Shown piece by piece: positions 9,487 through 19,074 of a stretch of DNA of 64,000 bases. The DNA is from Lysinibacillus sp. G4S2 (GTDB lineage: Bacteria; Bacillota; Bacilli; Bacillales_A; Planococcaceae): assembly GCF_030348505.1 (NCBI RefSeq), contig NZ_JAUCFJ010000002.1, forward strand, positions 1,368,001 to 1,432,000, read 5' to 3'. The number at the start of each line of letters is the position of its first letter. Within the stretch, counting starts at the first letter, position 1. The notes under the pieces were generated by a model. That model made no database searches and had not been told where the DNA came from. It saw only the letters and a program-made list of their open reading frames with translations. Position numbers and translations under genes: made by a program.

Positions 9487-11017
9487 AATTGCAGCAGTTC
9501 TTTCATATATAACAATCGGTTGTACGATTATTTCTTCCATAATATTTACGCCGATAATCATCTCGAAACTTGGTCAAGAAGAGTACGGTTTATATTCACT
9601 TATGATTGTACTTGTTGGTTACCTTTCCATTTTAGATCTAGGGTTAGGCAACGCCATTGTGCGCTATATTTCTAGAAACAGAGCGACGGATGATAAAGCG
9701 TTAGAAGCGTCGTTAAATGGTTTTTTTCTAAAACTATTTATAGGCATTGGCTTCATTACATTATTTATTGGCTTTCTTTTATTTTCACAAGTGGACGTTA
9801 TTTTTGGAAAAAGCCTGACTGTTGAGCAGCTAGATAAAGCCAAGATAATGGGCTATATTATGACAATAAGCTTGGCTGCGCAATTTCCACTAAGCGTATT
9901 TTCCTCCATATTACAAGCTTATGAAAAATTTATTTTTATTAAATTAACAGCATTACTACAGGTCATCATACAGCCTCTAACGATGTTGTTTTTTCTTTTA
10001 CAGGGTACAAATGCTGTTACATTGATTTATATTGTAGCCATCTACAATGCGCTTTTTTTACTAATTGATGCGCTATTTTGTCTGAAAGTATTAGCTATTA
10101 AATTTACGTTTAAAATGAATAATCGAGCATTTATAAAGGAAATCTTTGTCTATGCCATTTTTATTTTTATTACGGTTATTGTCGATAAAATTTATTGGCA
10201 AACGGATCAAATTCTTTTAGGTATATTAAAAGGAACTGAAGATGTGGCAATTTATGCAGTTGCTATTCAAATTGTCTTAATTTTTATGTCACTGGCATTG
10301 GCGATTAGCGGTTTATTTTTGCCTCGAATCTCTATATTAGTGACACAAGAAGATGGGTTAGTGCACATTAATAAATTATTTATAAAAGTAGGATCCATGC
10401 AGTTTTTAGTAGTTGGCTATATTTTGGGAGGCTTTTTTCTTTTTGGAAAAGAATTTTTAACGCTATGGTTAGGAAAAGATTTTATAGCCGTTTATTATAT
10501 TGTGTTAATTATTATGATGCCTTTCATAATTGATCTCATACAAAATATGGGATTAAGTGTGTTAAAGGCGAAAAATTTGTTTAAATTTAGAACGATTCTA
10601 TTAATAAGTGTAGCGGTAGGAAATATTTTTATTTCGATTCCTGCTATTTATTATTATGGAAAAATTGGTACAGCGATTGTCACAGCGTGTTCTTTGTTTA
10701 TTGGGAATGTAGTAATCATGAATATTTATTATCATAAGAAAATAAAATTAGATATTTATAGCTTTTGGAAGGCGATAGGAAGATTAGCTATTCCCTTTGG
10801 ACTTTCCATCAGTCTTATAAAGCTTTTGTGGCTAGTGACAAATCCGACAATTACTTGGTTTTCAATCGTTCTATATATTTTTTTCTATAGTGTAATTGTA
10901 GGCGTTAGCCTTTTATGTATAGGCTTGAAAAAAGAAACGAGAAAAAGGTGGCTTGAGCAGCTAAAAGTCACTACTTTAAATAAGGGAGGTGCAAAATTTT
11001 GGAACCCCAAATCTTAG
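9473..11017 (+). CDS. Polysaccharide flippase (Wzx/RfbX type, MOP superfamily)
   Basis: Integral membrane protein of 514 residues with 12-14 predicted hydrophobic segments, of the oligosaccharide/lipid flippase superfamily. It is expected to flip the undecaprenyl-linked EPS unit to the outer face for the polymerase. The N-terminus contains the conserved GQEEYGLYSL and LDLGLGNAIVRYIS motifs of this family. The ATG overlaps the preceding glycosyltransferase, and the next gene starts inside its 3' end, so all three are tightly coupled. Confidence 0.9.
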   Translation: MKEIKIAAVLSYITIGCTIISSIIFTPIIISKLGQEEYGLYSLMIVLVGYLSILDLGLGNAIVRYISRNRATDDKALEASLNGFFLKLFIGIGFITLFIGFLLFSQVDVIFGKSLTVEQLDKAKIMGYIMTISLAAQFPLSVFSSILQAYEKFIFIKLTALLQVIIQPLTMLFFLLQGTNAVTLIYIVAIYNALFLLIDALFCLKVLAIKFTFKMNNRAFIKEIFVYAIFIFITVIVDKIYWQTDQILLGILKGTEDVAIYAVAIQIVLIFMSLALAISGLFLPRISILVTQEDGLVHINKLFIKVGSMQFLVVGYILGGFFLFGKEFLTLWLGKDFIAVYYIVLIIMMPFIIDLIQNMGLSVLKAKNLFKFRTILLISVAVGNIFISIPAIYYYGKIGTAIVTACSLFIGNVVIMNIYYHKKIKLDIYSFWKAIGRLAIPFGLSISLIKLLWLVTNPTITWFSIVLYIFFYSVIVGVSLLCIGLKKETRKRWLEQLKVTTLNKGGAKFWNPKS

Positions 11018-12009
11018 TAAGTGTCATCCTTCCTGTTTATAATGCAGAAAAATATTTAGAGAAATGTTTAACTAGCATATGTCACCAAACGTTAAAAAAC
11101 ATTGAAATTATTGCTATTAATGATGGTAGTTGTGATCAATCAATGATGATTTTACAAAAATTTGCTAAAGCAGATGCACGAATCACTGTTTTTGATATAC
11201 CAAATGGAGGTGTAAGTAAAGCACGGAATTTAGGCATTGCGCATGCAAATGGTCAATATGTAACCTTTGTTGATGCAGATGATTGGATTGAGTTAACAAT
11301 GCTCCAAGAATTGTATCTTGCTTGTAGATTAACGGGATCGAATATTGCAAAGTGTGATTTATATTGGCAGGAGAAGACTGGTAGTAGGCAATTGAGTTAT
11401 TCATCTCAGGCTTATTGTACTTATAGTGCAGTAGAATGTTTAAATCAGTTATTTTCTGAAATAGGAGAAAGGCATTTTGGCTTTGCTAGCTGTAAATTAT
11501 ATTTAAAATCTTTTCTAGATAAATATGCTTTACGATTTGATGAAGATATGAGTTTTGCAGAGGATACAGTTTTTATGACGAGAGCTGTCATAAAAAATCA
11601 AGCCATTTGTTATGTTCCGAAGCAGTTATATTACTATAATGTCGGAAACGAAAACTCATTAACAAGAGGGTCAATTGTTAATTTACGTCAGAAGTATGAT
11701 GTATTATATGAAAGATTGAAAAAAGAGCTGGAAATTGGCAAAGTGTATAATGAAGTGAAGAATAGCTTTTTAAATTATCAGTTTGAAGGTTTACTTGTGA
11801 TCGTGCATCAAATACAGACAAATAGAGTTAGACGAGATATTAAAGTAGAGATACAATCATTTCTAAAAAAGTATCCGGATCTATTAAAAGTCAAGCTTAT
11901 TAATAGAGATGTGAAGCAATTACTTTTTTTTAGGTTAGTAAAGATGAATTGGCTAAATTTATCCTCTACAATTATTTATGTTAATTTGAAAAAGAATAAA
12001 ATAATATAG
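10999..12009 (+). CDS. Glycosyltransferase family 2 (GT-A fold)
   Basis: Inverting GT-A glycosyltransferase. The N-terminal 110 residues carry the family pattern: VSVILPVYNAEKYLEKCL, IIAINDGSCD, GGVSKARNLG and the metal-binding FVDADDWIE. The C-terminal half is a less conserved acceptor region with basic, aromatic-rich sequence. The start is TTG 10999, supported by AAGGGAGGTG 7-8 bases upstream; no ATG is available before the first strand. It is the last gene of the EPS locus and overlaps the flippase by 19 bases. No clear terminator follows. Confidence 0.9.
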   Translation: MEPQILVSVILPVYNAEKYLEKCLTSICHQTLKNIEIIAINDGSCDQSMMILQKFAKADARITVFDIPNGGVSKARNLGIAHANGQYVTFVDADDWIELTMLQELYLACRLTGSNIAKCDLYWQEKTGSRQLSYSSQAYCTYSAVECLNQLFSEIGERHFGFASCKLYLKSFLDKYALRFDEDMSFAEDTVFMTRAVIKNQAICYVPKQLYYYNVGNENSLTRGSIVNLRQKYDVLYERLKKELEIGKVYNEVKNSFLNYQFEGLLVIVHQIQTNRVRRDIKVEIQSFLKKYPDLLKVKLINRDVKQLLFFRLVKMNWLNLSSTIIYVNLKKNKII

Positions 12010-12223
12010 AGATCTGCAAAATAATTAGTGATTTATATTTTTTTTGCTTAATACACTTACTGAGGTTACAATTAATGATGTTATTTATATTTATTTATCT
12101 TCAATGAAAGCATAGTAATTGCCATTTTAGGTGTGTGTAATGAAGAGTAAGCCTCTCAATGTCATTAGCAAGAAATCAAAATGACTGTAAGGCGTAATGG
12201 ATAGAAAGAGTGGTATTGTAAAA

Positions 12224-13021
12224 ATGAAAGTTTTATTTATAGGTGATATTGTAGGTTCAATAGGGCGAGATGCTGTGGAAAAATATTTGCCCCGCTTAAA
12301 GAAAAAATACAATTTAGATGTTGTCATTGCAAATGGTGAAAACGCAGCAGCAGGTCGTGGAATTACCCGAAATATTTATAATGATCTATTACAAATGGGT
12401 GTAGATGTTATTACGATGGGTAACCATACTTGGGATAATAAAGACATTTTTGATTTTATAGATGATGCAGATTATTTAATACGCCCGGCAAACTTTTCAA
12501 ATGAGGCACCAGGTAAAGGAATGGTGCAAATTTCAAAAAACGGTGTAACATTATCTGTTATTAATTTGCATGGTCGAGTATTTTTACCGCCTCATGAGGA
12601 TCCATTTGCGATGGCAGAGAAATTGATCGAAGAAGCACATAAAACGTCACCTCTAGTATTCGTGGATTTTCATGCCGAAGCGACAAGTGAAAAAATTGCA
12701 CTCGGATGGCATTTAGATGGAAAGGCATCAGCGGTCGTTGGTACACATACACATGTGCAAACAGCCGATGCACGTATTTATCCAAATGGAACAGCCTATA
12801 TTACGGACGTTGGTATGACAGGTCCATACGATGAAATTTTAGGGATGACGAAGGAAAGTGTCATTTATAAATTCCAAACAAATATGCCATCGCGTTTTGA
12901 AGTCCCGAAAAAAGGACGCGAAGTGTTAAGTGGTTTCTTTGTAGAGATTGATGATAAAACAGGAAAAGCTCTACATTGTGAGCGAATTTATATAAATGAA
13001 GATTATCCGTTTCAAGGATAA
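12224..13021 (+). CDS. ymdB: YmdB-family metallophosphodiesterase
   Basis: Calcineurin-like phosphodiesterase; the B. subtilis protein hydrolyses 2',3'-cyclic nucleotides and affects biofilm and sporulation gene expression. The product begins MKVLFIGDIVGSIGRD, aligning with the start of the B. subtilis protein, so ATG 12224 is preferred over an in-frame ATG at 12197. Metal-binding motifs are GDIVG, ANGENAAAGRGI, MGNHTWDN, DFHAEATSEK and GTHTHVQTAD. Length (265 residues) is normal. In B. subtilis it directly follows rny; here the EPS locus separates them. Confidence 0.96.
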   Translation: MKVLFIGDIVGSIGRDAVEKYLPRLKKKYNLDVVIANGENAAAGRGITRNIYNDLLQMGVDVITMGNHTWDNKDIFDFIDDADYLIRPANFSNEAPGKGMVQISKNGVTLSVINLHGRVFLPPHEDPFAMAEKLIEEAHKTSPLVFVDFHAEATSEKIALGWHLDGKASAVVGTHTHVQTADARIYPNGTAYITDVGMTGPYDEILGMTKESVIYKFQTNMPSRFEVPKKGREVLSGFFVEIDDKTGKALHCERIYINEDYPFQG

Positions 13022-13033
13022 GGCAAGTGAGAA

Positions 13034-13069
13034 ACTATTGTGTATTAAAAAATACACAGTAGTTTTTTT
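13034..13069 (+). terminator. Terminator after ymdB
   Basis: The stem ACTATTGTGTATT/AATACACAGTAGT around AAAA is followed by a run of seven Ts, 13 bases after the stop codon. Confidence 0.88.
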
Positions 13070-13141
13070 ATGTTTAAAAATTGTTATGTCGATGAAAATA
13101 AACCATTATATTAAATAAAGTATGGCAAAGCGAGTAGCCTG

Positions 13142-13166
13142 GAACGGAAATCACCCTCACGTTTTG
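13142..13166 (+). repeat. Dispersed GAACGGAAATCA element, copy 1
   Basis: This 25-base stretch recurs in inverted orientation at 16692-16716 with 23 of 25 bases matching. Shorter relatives are at 21155-21175 (GGAACGGAATCAACC) and 24171-24183 (CGGACGGAAATGA). Function unknown. Together with the ymdB terminator it is the only recognisable content of the gap 13022-13388. Confidence 0.7.
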
Positions 13167-13388
13167 ATAAGCCCCACTATTTTTAATATGATATCATTAT
13201 TTCATTGATCCAGTAGTTTCTGTGTAAATTTTCAGTCTTTTTCGATTGTTTCGATATATAAGAAATGAAAATAGTCTATTTTCTTCTTCCCGAGCATAAA
13301 ATGACCTATCGACAATAACTTGAGTCCAAAAAAGAGGGACATGAGTTGTTGAGCGTAAACACTATTCGCGAAACGGGGAGGAATAATT

Positions 13389-13655
13389 GTGGATTCATTA
13401 AAAGTATCATCACGCTCTAATCCAAATTCAGTTGCAGGTGCATTAGTCGCGGTAATCAGAGAAAAAGGGCAAGCAGAAATGCAAGCAGTTGGGGCAGGTG
13501 CACTTAACCAAGCCGTGAAAGCAGTGGCCATTGCCCGCGGATTTGTAGCGCCAAGTGGCACAGATTTAATTTGCGCACCAGCGTTTGCCGATATTTTAAT
13601 TGCTGGTGAGGAACGTACAGCCTTAAAGCTTCTTGTAGAAAAGCGTACTCGATAA
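13389..13655 (+). CDS. spoVS: Stage V sporulation protein S
   Basis: Small conserved Alba-like protein needed at stage V of sporulation in B. subtilis. The 88-residue product contains the near-invariant block AVKAVAIARGFVAPSGTDL and GEERTALKLLVE. The start is GTG 13389 behind GGGGAGGA with normal spacing. It is monocistronic, with a terminator immediately downstream. A sigma-H promoter would be expected from the B. subtilis gene, but no convincing match was found in the leader. Confidence 0.97.
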   Translation: MDSLKVSSRSNPNSVAGALVAVIREKGQAEMQAVGAGALNQAVKAVAIARGFVAPSGTDLICAPAFADILIAGEERTALKLLVEKRTR

Positions 13656-13670
13656 AAAAGTTATGAAGTA

Positions 13671-13708
13671 AAATGCCTTGCACATAATAAGCTGCAAGGC
13701 ATTTTTTC
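13671..13708 (+). terminator. Terminator after spoVS
   Basis: AATGCCTTGC pairs with GCAAGGCATT, followed by six Ts. The remaining bases up to korA (13709-13968) hold no recognised feature. Confidence 0.92.
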
Positions 13709-13968
13709 GTTTTGCATAGTAATTAAAAATATGGTTGCATAGTTCAGAAAATTTTGTTCATGCTTTACATATTTACATGTTAAATAACACTTGAAATCAG
13801 CAAGTTAATTTTAATTGATTTGAAAATTACAACTTTTTGAACAGGATTTTCAGTCAAAGGTCTGAATTTCATTTAAATCGTGGAATAACAATAGTGCAGA
13901 CCGTTTCTTCATGTTAAACTTATGAAGGAAAAATAAATAGTACACATTGGATTTAAGGAGTTGTTGAC

Positions 13969-15708
13969 ATGTTACATCAGCTTTCATGGAAAGTCGGTGG
14001 GCAACAGGGTGAAGGGATTGAGAGTACAGGCGAAATTTTCTCAATGGCAATGAATCGTTTAGGTTACTTCCTATACGGTTATCGTCATTTCTCTTCACGA
14101 ATTAAAGGTGGCCATACGAATAATAAAATTACAGTTCGTCCAACAGAAGTACGTTCAATTGCGGATGATTTAGATATTTTAGTAGCGTTCGACCAAGAAA
14201 CAATCGACGTCAATTATAAAGAGTTAACAGAAACAGGTGTTATTTTAGCGGATTCAAAATTTGATCCGGTAAAGCCAGAAGATTCAAAAGCGCCATTATT
14301 TGCGGTACCTTTTACTGAGGTAGCGGCAGAACTGGGCACTTCATTGATGAAAAATATGGTGGCAATCGGAGCAACAGCTTCATTGCTAAATTTAGAGGAC
14401 GAAGTGTTCCAAAATGTTGTAGATGATATTTTTGGTAAAAAAGGCGAAGAAGTTGTTCAAAAAAATATGGAGGCCATTGCACGTGGTCATGAATTAATGA
14501 ATGGGCTTTTAGGCGATCGTGTAGGTGAATGGAAACTTGCGCCAGCAGATGGCAATCGCCGTATGTTCATGATTGGGAACGATGCAATAGCACTTGGTGC
14601 ACTTGCTGCTGGGACACGCTTTATGGCAGCCTACCCAATTACACCAGCATCTGAAATTATGGAATACCTTATTAAGAAATTACCAAAATTCGGTGGTGCG
14701 GTTATTCAAACAGAAGATGAGATTGCTGCAGCTACAATGGCAATTGGGGCAAACTTTGGTGGTGTTCGTTCCTTTACAGCTTCAGCTGGTCCTGGTCTTT
14801 CATTAATGATGGAAGCGATTGGTCTTTCAGGGATGACAGAGCAGCCACTAGTTGTTGTTGATACACAACGTGGTGGTCCATCAACAGGGTTACCGACAAA
14901 ACAAGAGCAATCAGATTTAATGGCGATGTTATATGGTACGCATGGTGAAATTCCAAAAGTAGTGATTGCACCTTCTACAATGGAGGAAGCATTCTTTGAC
15001 ACAATCCAAGCGTTTAACATTGCAGAGGAATTACAATTACCAGTTATTTTAATGACTGATTTACAATTATCTCTAGGTAAACAATCTGTTGAACCATTCG
15101 ATTACAATAAAATCGAAATTCGTCGCGGTAAAATTGTCACTGACGACATTGAAGAAGCGGCTGATAAAGCATACTTCAAACGTTATGAAAATACGGAAGA
15201 CGGTATTTCACCACGTGTACTACCTGGTACGTTAAACGGTATTCACCATGTAACAGGGGTTGAACACGATGAAACAGGTAAACCATCTGAAGCAACGGGT
15301 AACCGTCAAGTACAAATGGATAAACGTTTCCGTAAGCTAGCTGCATTGAAATTTGACAATCCAGTATACGCAAATGCGCCACACGAAGAAGCCGATATTT
15401 TATTAGTAGGCTTTAACTCAACTCGTGGAGCTATTGAAGAAGTGCAAGAGCGATTAAATGCTCAAGGTATGAAGGTAAACCATGCGCATATTCGTTTAAT
15501 TCACCCATTCCCATCTACTGAGGTGGCACCGCTTGTAGCAAAAGCGAAAAAAGTAATTGTTGTAGAAAATAACTACACAGGTCAATTAGCAAATATTATG
15601 AAGATGAATATTGGTGGTCACGATAAGATCGAGACTATTACAAAATATAATGGTACACCATTCTTGCCAGGTGAATTAGAAAATCGTGTGAAGGAGTTGA
15701 CTCGCTAA
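13969..15708 (+). CDS. korA: 2-oxoacid:ferredoxin oxidoreductase, alpha subunit (fused gamma domain)
   Basis: Catalyses CoA- and ferredoxin-dependent oxidative decarboxylation of a 2-oxoacid, probably 2-oxoglutarate, together with the beta subunit. The 579-residue product has an N-terminal gamma domain (GGQQGEGIESTGEIF at about 8-22) fused to the alpha pyrimidine-binding domain (AAYPITPASEIMEYL at about 220-234, then a TEDEIAA motif) and a C-terminal domain II. This gamma-alpha fusion is the standard two-subunit Bacillales form. It overlaps korB by one base (TAATG). An ATG preceded by AAGGAG fixes the start. Confidence 0.93.
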   Translation: MLHQLSWKVGGQQGEGIESTGEIFSMAMNRLGYFLYGYRHFSSRIKGGHTNNKITVRPTEVRSIADDLDILVAFDQETIDVNYKELTETGVILADSKFDPVKPEDSKAPLFAVPFTEVAAELGTSLMKNMVAIGATASLLNLEDEVFQNVVDDIFGKKGEEVVQKNMEAIARGHELMNGLLGDRVGEWKLAPADGNRRMFMIGNDAIALGALAAGTRFMAAYPITPASEIMEYLIKKLPKFGGAVIQTEDEIAAATMAIGANFGGVRSFTASAGPGLSLMMEAIGLSGMTEQPLVVVDTQRGGPSTGLPTKQEQSDLMAMLYGTHGEIPKVVIAPSTMEEAFFDTIQAFNIAEELQLPVILMTDLQLSLGKQSVEPFDYNKIEIRRGKIVTDDIEEAADKAYFKRYENTEDGISPRVLPGTLNGIHHVTGVEHDETGKPSEATGNRQVQMDKRFRKLAALKFDNPVYANAPHEEADILLVGFNSTRGAIEEVQERLNAQGMKVNHAHIRLIHPFPSTEVAPLVAKAKKVIVVENNYTGQLANIMKMNIGGHDKIETITKYNGTPFLPGELENRVKELTR

Positions 15709-16574
15709 TGGCAACATTTAAGGATTTTCGTAATACAGTGAAACCAAACTGGTGCCCAGGCTGTGGAGACTTCTCTGTACAAGCTGCAATTCAGCGCTCT
15801 GCTGCTAATGTGGGTATTGAACCAAACGAACTAGCTGTTATCTCAGGTATTGGCTGTTCTGGCCGTATTTCAGGTTACATTAATTCTTACGGTTTCCACG
15901 GTATTCACGGTCGAGCATTACCGATTGCACAGGGCTTAAAAATGGCAAACCGTGATTTAAAAGTTATTGCTTCTGGCGGTGACGGGGATGGTTTTGCGAT
16001 TGGTATGGGTCATACAATTCATGCCATCCGTCGTAACATTGACATCACATACGTTGTTATGGATAACCAAATTTACGGTTTAACAAAAGGGCAAACATCT
16101 CCACGCTCTGCTGCAGGATTTATTACTAAATCTACGCCAGGTGGTGCGATTGAGCCATCATTAAAACCATTAGAAGTAGCTTTAACAAGTGGAGCTACAT
16201 TTGTGGCACAAGGTTTCTCTACGGATATTAAAGAGTTAACAGCTTTAATTGAAGCGGGTATTAATCATAAAGGCTTCTCATTCATCAACGTATTCTCACC
16301 TTGTGTTACTTATAATAAAGTGAACACTTACGATTGGTTTAAAGAGAACTTAACAAAACTTGCTGATATCGAGGGCTATGACAATTCTAACCGCGGTATG
16401 GCAATGCGTACAGTAATGGAGCATGAAGGATTAGTAACAGGTATTATTTATCAAGATACTGAAACAACTTCATATCAAGAAAAAGTACCAGGCTACTCAG
16501 AGCTACCATTAACGGACATTGATATTAAAATGAGCGAAAATGATTTTAATGAATTAGTGAAAGAATTTATGTAA
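15708..16574 (+). CDS. korB: 2-oxoacid:ferredoxin oxidoreductase, beta subunit
   Basis: The thiamine-pyrophosphate and iron-sulfur bearing partner of KorA, 288 residues. It has the CPGCGD cysteine motif near the N-terminus (about 18-23), GIGCSGR (about 46-52), the TPP-binding GGDGDGFAIGMGH motif followed by MDNQIYGLTKGQTSP, and a C-terminal cysteine (FSPCVTYN) completing the cluster ligands. Translationally coupled to korA. In related Bacillales korAB lies directly before miaB; here 13.5 kb of accessory genes lie between. Confidence 0.94.
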   Translation: MATFKDFRNTVKPNWCPGCGDFSVQAAIQRSAANVGIEPNELAVISGIGCSGRISGYINSYGFHGIHGRALPIAQGLKMANRDLKVIASGGDGDGFAIGMGHTIHAIRRNIDITYVVMDNQIYGLTKGQTSPRSAAGFITKSTPGGAIEPSLKPLEVALTSGATFVAQGFSTDIKELTALIEAGINHKGFSFINVFSPCVTYNKVNTYDWFKENLTKLADIEGYDNSNRGMAMRTVMEHEGLVTGIIYQDTETTSYQEKVPGYSELPLTDIDIKMSENDFNELVKEFM

Positions 16575-16596
16575 ATCAAATTTCATATTGCATGAC

Positions 16597-16637
16597 AAAA
16601 AGCATTTGGGATGTCCTCATTCCAAATGCTTTTTCAT
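16597..16637 (+). terminator. Terminator after korB
   Basis: AAAAAGCATTTGG pairs with CCAAATGCTTTTT around a 12-base loop. Confidence 0.92.
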
Positions 16638-16691
16638 GTTTTTAAAAGACTATGAAATTAAGCTGTCATATGACAAAGTATGACTCTTCGG

Positions 16692-16716
16692 CAAAACGAG
16701 GGGGTGATTTCCGTTC
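16692..16716 (-). repeat. Dispersed GAACGGAAATCA element, copy 2 (inverted)
   Basis: Reverse complement of the element at 13142-13166 with two mismatches in 25. The two copies bracket spoVS-korA-korB as inverted repeats. Confidence 0.7.
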
Positions 16717-16848
16717 ATTTAAAGTGCCACAAAAACCTTGCCCATATTGATTTTCATAGTGATGTTCCACATAATTTTCGCTATCCTTATAAATTCCTTA
16801 TAATCATTTTCTACACTATAGTCATCGAAAGGAAGATGATGACTTGTT

Positions 16849-17556
16849 ATGGATGATTTTATTTTAAAAACTGAAAATCTTAGTAAAAGCTTTAAAGGAC
16901 AAACAATTGTAGAAAACCTGACTTTGACTATACCACGGAATACAGTATACGGTTTACTCGGTCCTAACGGTGCAGGCAAATCAACAACGTTAAAAATGAT
17001 TACAGGGATGTTGCGTCCAAATACAGGAAAGATATTTTTTAATGGACATGAATGGAATCGCAATGATTTACAAGATATTGGCGTATTAATTGAAACACCA
17101 TCGCTTTATGAAAATTTAACGGCAAGAGAAAATCTTAAGGTTCGAACGATTGCACTAGGTTTACCAGTATCGCGTATTGACGAAGTATTAAAAATTGTTG
17201 ACTTAACCAATACAGGAAAAAAACGAGCAGGACAGTTTTCCTTAGGGATGAAACAACGCCTAGGAATAGCTATTGCGCTATTAAACTATCCAAAGCTGTT
17301 AATTCTTGATGAACCAACAAATGGTCTTGATCCAATCGGTATTCAAGAGCTTCGAAAACTAATTCGATCATTTCCAGAGCTAGGTATTACAGTTATTTTA
17401 TCGAGCCACATACTTTCAGAAGTGGAGCAGGTCGTTGATGAAATTGGCATTATTGCAGGTGGTAAATTAGGCTATCAGGGAGTTGCTCCGCGAGGACAGG
17501 AATTAGAATCGTTATTTATGGAAGTCGTGTCTGCTAATCGAAAGGTAGGCATATAA
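16849..17556 (+). CDS. Lantibiotic-immunity ABC transporter, ATP-binding subunit (LanF type)
   Basis: ATPase of a three-part ABC exporter that removes lantibiotics or similar cell-wall-active peptides from the membrane. The 235-residue product has Walker A GPNGAGKST (about 41-49), signature FSLGMKQRLG (about 133-142), Walker B LLILDEPTNGLD (about 153-164) and the H-loop SSHIL. VLIETPSLYENLTARENL is typical of the BcrA/LanF group. It is the first of five genes (F-E-G-R-K). No lantibiotic precursor or modification gene is nearby, so this is resistance or sensing rather than producer immunity, by inference. Confidence 0.9.
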   Translation: MDDFILKTENLSKSFKGQTIVENLTLTIPRNTVYGLLGPNGAGKSTTLKMITGMLRPNTGKIFFNGHEWNRNDLQDIGVLIETPSLYENLTARENLKVRTIALGLPVSRIDEVLKIVDLTNTGKKRAGQFSLGMKQRLGIAIALLNYPKLLILDEPTNGLDPIGIQELRKLIRSFPELGITVILSSHILSEVEQVVDEIGIIAGGKLGYQGVAPRGQELESLFMEVVSANRKVGI

Positions 17557-17558
17557 AA

Positions 17559-18287
17559 ATGATTCCAATTATGAAGGCAGAAAGATTAAAATGGAAAAAG
17601 ACTTTTATTCCTAAATTACTTTGGCTAGCCCCCATCGTGACGCTGTTACTGAGTGCAGGTTTAATGGGAGGAAGTTTTTTTCAAAAGGGTGCTTATAATT
17701 GGTGGTATTCAATGCTCTTGCCGGGTGCACTGACAATATGTTGTGCGTTAGCGGTAGAGAAAGATGCGAAATTAAAATATCATAGCATTCTCGCAATGCC
17801 GATTGATCTTAAAAAGATTTGGTTTGGCAAAATACTTGCATGTAGTGCCTGGTTGCTATTAACTACACTCATTTTCTTTGCAGGCATTACTGCGGGTGGA
17901 ATACTTTTTGGAAATAGCTTTCCTTTAACAAATAGTTTTACAGGTAGTTTATTAATTTTCTTAACGTTTTTATGGCAAATTCCACTTTGTCTATTCCTTG
18001 CAGCAAAATTAGGAACTTATATAGCTATTTTAATAAATCTAGTTGGCAATATTGTGGGGATAGTAGCACTTGCAGATGGAGAATTTTGGTTTAGCGTTCC
18101 TTATGGCATTACAGCAAGGCTAATTTGTCCAACTCTTGAGATTTTACCAAATGGTTTGCCGGTCCCTGAGGGCAGTCCATTATTAAACACGTGGGTTATA
18201 GTCCCAGGTATACTAGTTGCCTTAGCATGGTTTGCTTTAATAAGCTTCCTTACTGCACGATGGTTTCAGAAAAGGGAGGCGAAATAG
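17559..18287 (+). CDS. Lantibiotic-immunity ABC transporter permease (MutE/EpiE/LanE family)
   Basis: Membrane subunit of 242 residues with six hydrophobic segments. The N-terminus (AERLKWKKTFIPKLLWLAP) and the order F-E-G identify the LanE-type permease. It starts 2 bases after the ATPase gene. The pair of dissimilar permeases E and G is diagnostic of LanFEG systems such as SpaFEG or CprABC. Confidence 0.88.
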   Translation: MIPIMKAERLKWKKTFIPKLLWLAPIVTLLLSAGLMGGSFFQKGAYNWWYSMLLPGALTICCALAVEKDAKLKYHSILAMPIDLKKIWFGKILACSAWLLLTTLIFFAGITAGGILFGNSFPLTNSFTGSLLIFLTFLWQIPLCLFLAAKLGTYIAILINLVGNIVGIVALADGEFWFSVPYGITARLICPTLEILPNGLPVPEGSPLLNTWVIVPGILVALAWFALISFLTARWFQKREAK

Positions 18288-18290
18288 TCA

Positions 18291-19046
18291 ATGGTAATGT
18301 TAAGATTACTTAGAGCAGAGCTTCTTAAAACAAAAAGAACGCCTTTTTTACTTACACATCTCATTGTACCTATTATTATTTCAGGGATGTTTTTAGCATA
18401 CTATACTTATTCACCATGGGGTTTTTATGATAGGGTAACGGCATATCTTCAAGCAGTAGCATGTGGGTTTCCAATGATTATTGGATTAGTTTGTGCAATG
18501 GCGGCGGAGCAAGAAGTAACTGCAGGCCATTTCCAGGAGATGCTAAAAGCTACTAAAACAAAAATAGTGGCCTATTTAAGCAAACTACTACTGTTATTGT
18601 TGTTTAGTTTTGGGGCAATATTATTGTCCGTAGGTATTTTTAGTGTTGGTTTTATTGAACTTTTGCATGAAGATACTTTTGGTTTTCAATTTTATTTAAT
18701 AGCTGGATGTATTCTATTTGTAAGCTATGTATTTTTATATATTTTACATCTTTTTGTTAGTCTTCAATTTGGTAAAGGCGCCTCAATCGGATTAGGGATT
18801 GTGGGATCACTTTTAGTAGCCTTACTGCTTACTGGACTAGGTGATGGTATTTGGTCATTTATACCTTATGGGTGGGGTGGTCACTTCGTTTCATTATGGA
18901 CAATGAAGGCGACAGGAATTGATCTATCAATGGTAGAAACGGGATTACAAGCTGGAATTATTGCTTCTGTTAGTGGAACATTGCTAGCTTTAGCCCTGTC
19001 TTGTTTATGGTTTTGGAAATGGGAAGGAAGAAAATCGGAGAATTAG
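18291..19046 (+). CDS. Lantibiotic-immunity ABC transporter permease (MutG/LanG family)
   Basis: Second membrane subunit, 251 residues, six hydrophobic segments. The start MVMLRLLRAELLKTKRTP and the internal AAEQEVTAGHFQ stretch match the LanG permease family. It follows the E subunit by 3 bases and precedes the response regulator by 28 bases, so the transporter and two-component genes probably form one operon. Confidence 0.87.
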   Translation: MVMLRLLRAELLKTKRTPFLLTHLIVPIIISGMFLAYYTYSPWGFYDRVTAYLQAVACGFPMIIGLVCAMAAEQEVTAGHFQEMLKATKTKIVAYLSKLLLLLLFSFGAILLSVGIFSVGFIELLHEDTFGFQFYLIAGCILFVSYVFLYILHLFVSLQFGKGASIGLGIVGSLLVALLLTGLGDGIWSFIPYGWGGHFVSLWTMKATGIDLSMVETGLQAGIIASVSGTLLALALSCLWFWKWEGRKSEN

Positions 19047-19074
19047 GGTATGAAGAAATGATGAGGGTAGAAAT

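Noticed and set aside
9680-9705. AGAGCGACGGATGATAAAGC within the flippase gene resembles an array-A unit
   Set aside because: It encodes a normal part of the protein (NRATDDKA) and is a single copy; probably coincidence.
16765-16804. Promoter before the LanF gene (TTCCAC-17-TATAAA)
   Set aside because: The -35 match is weak and several overlapping alternatives exist, so no single promoter could be supported.
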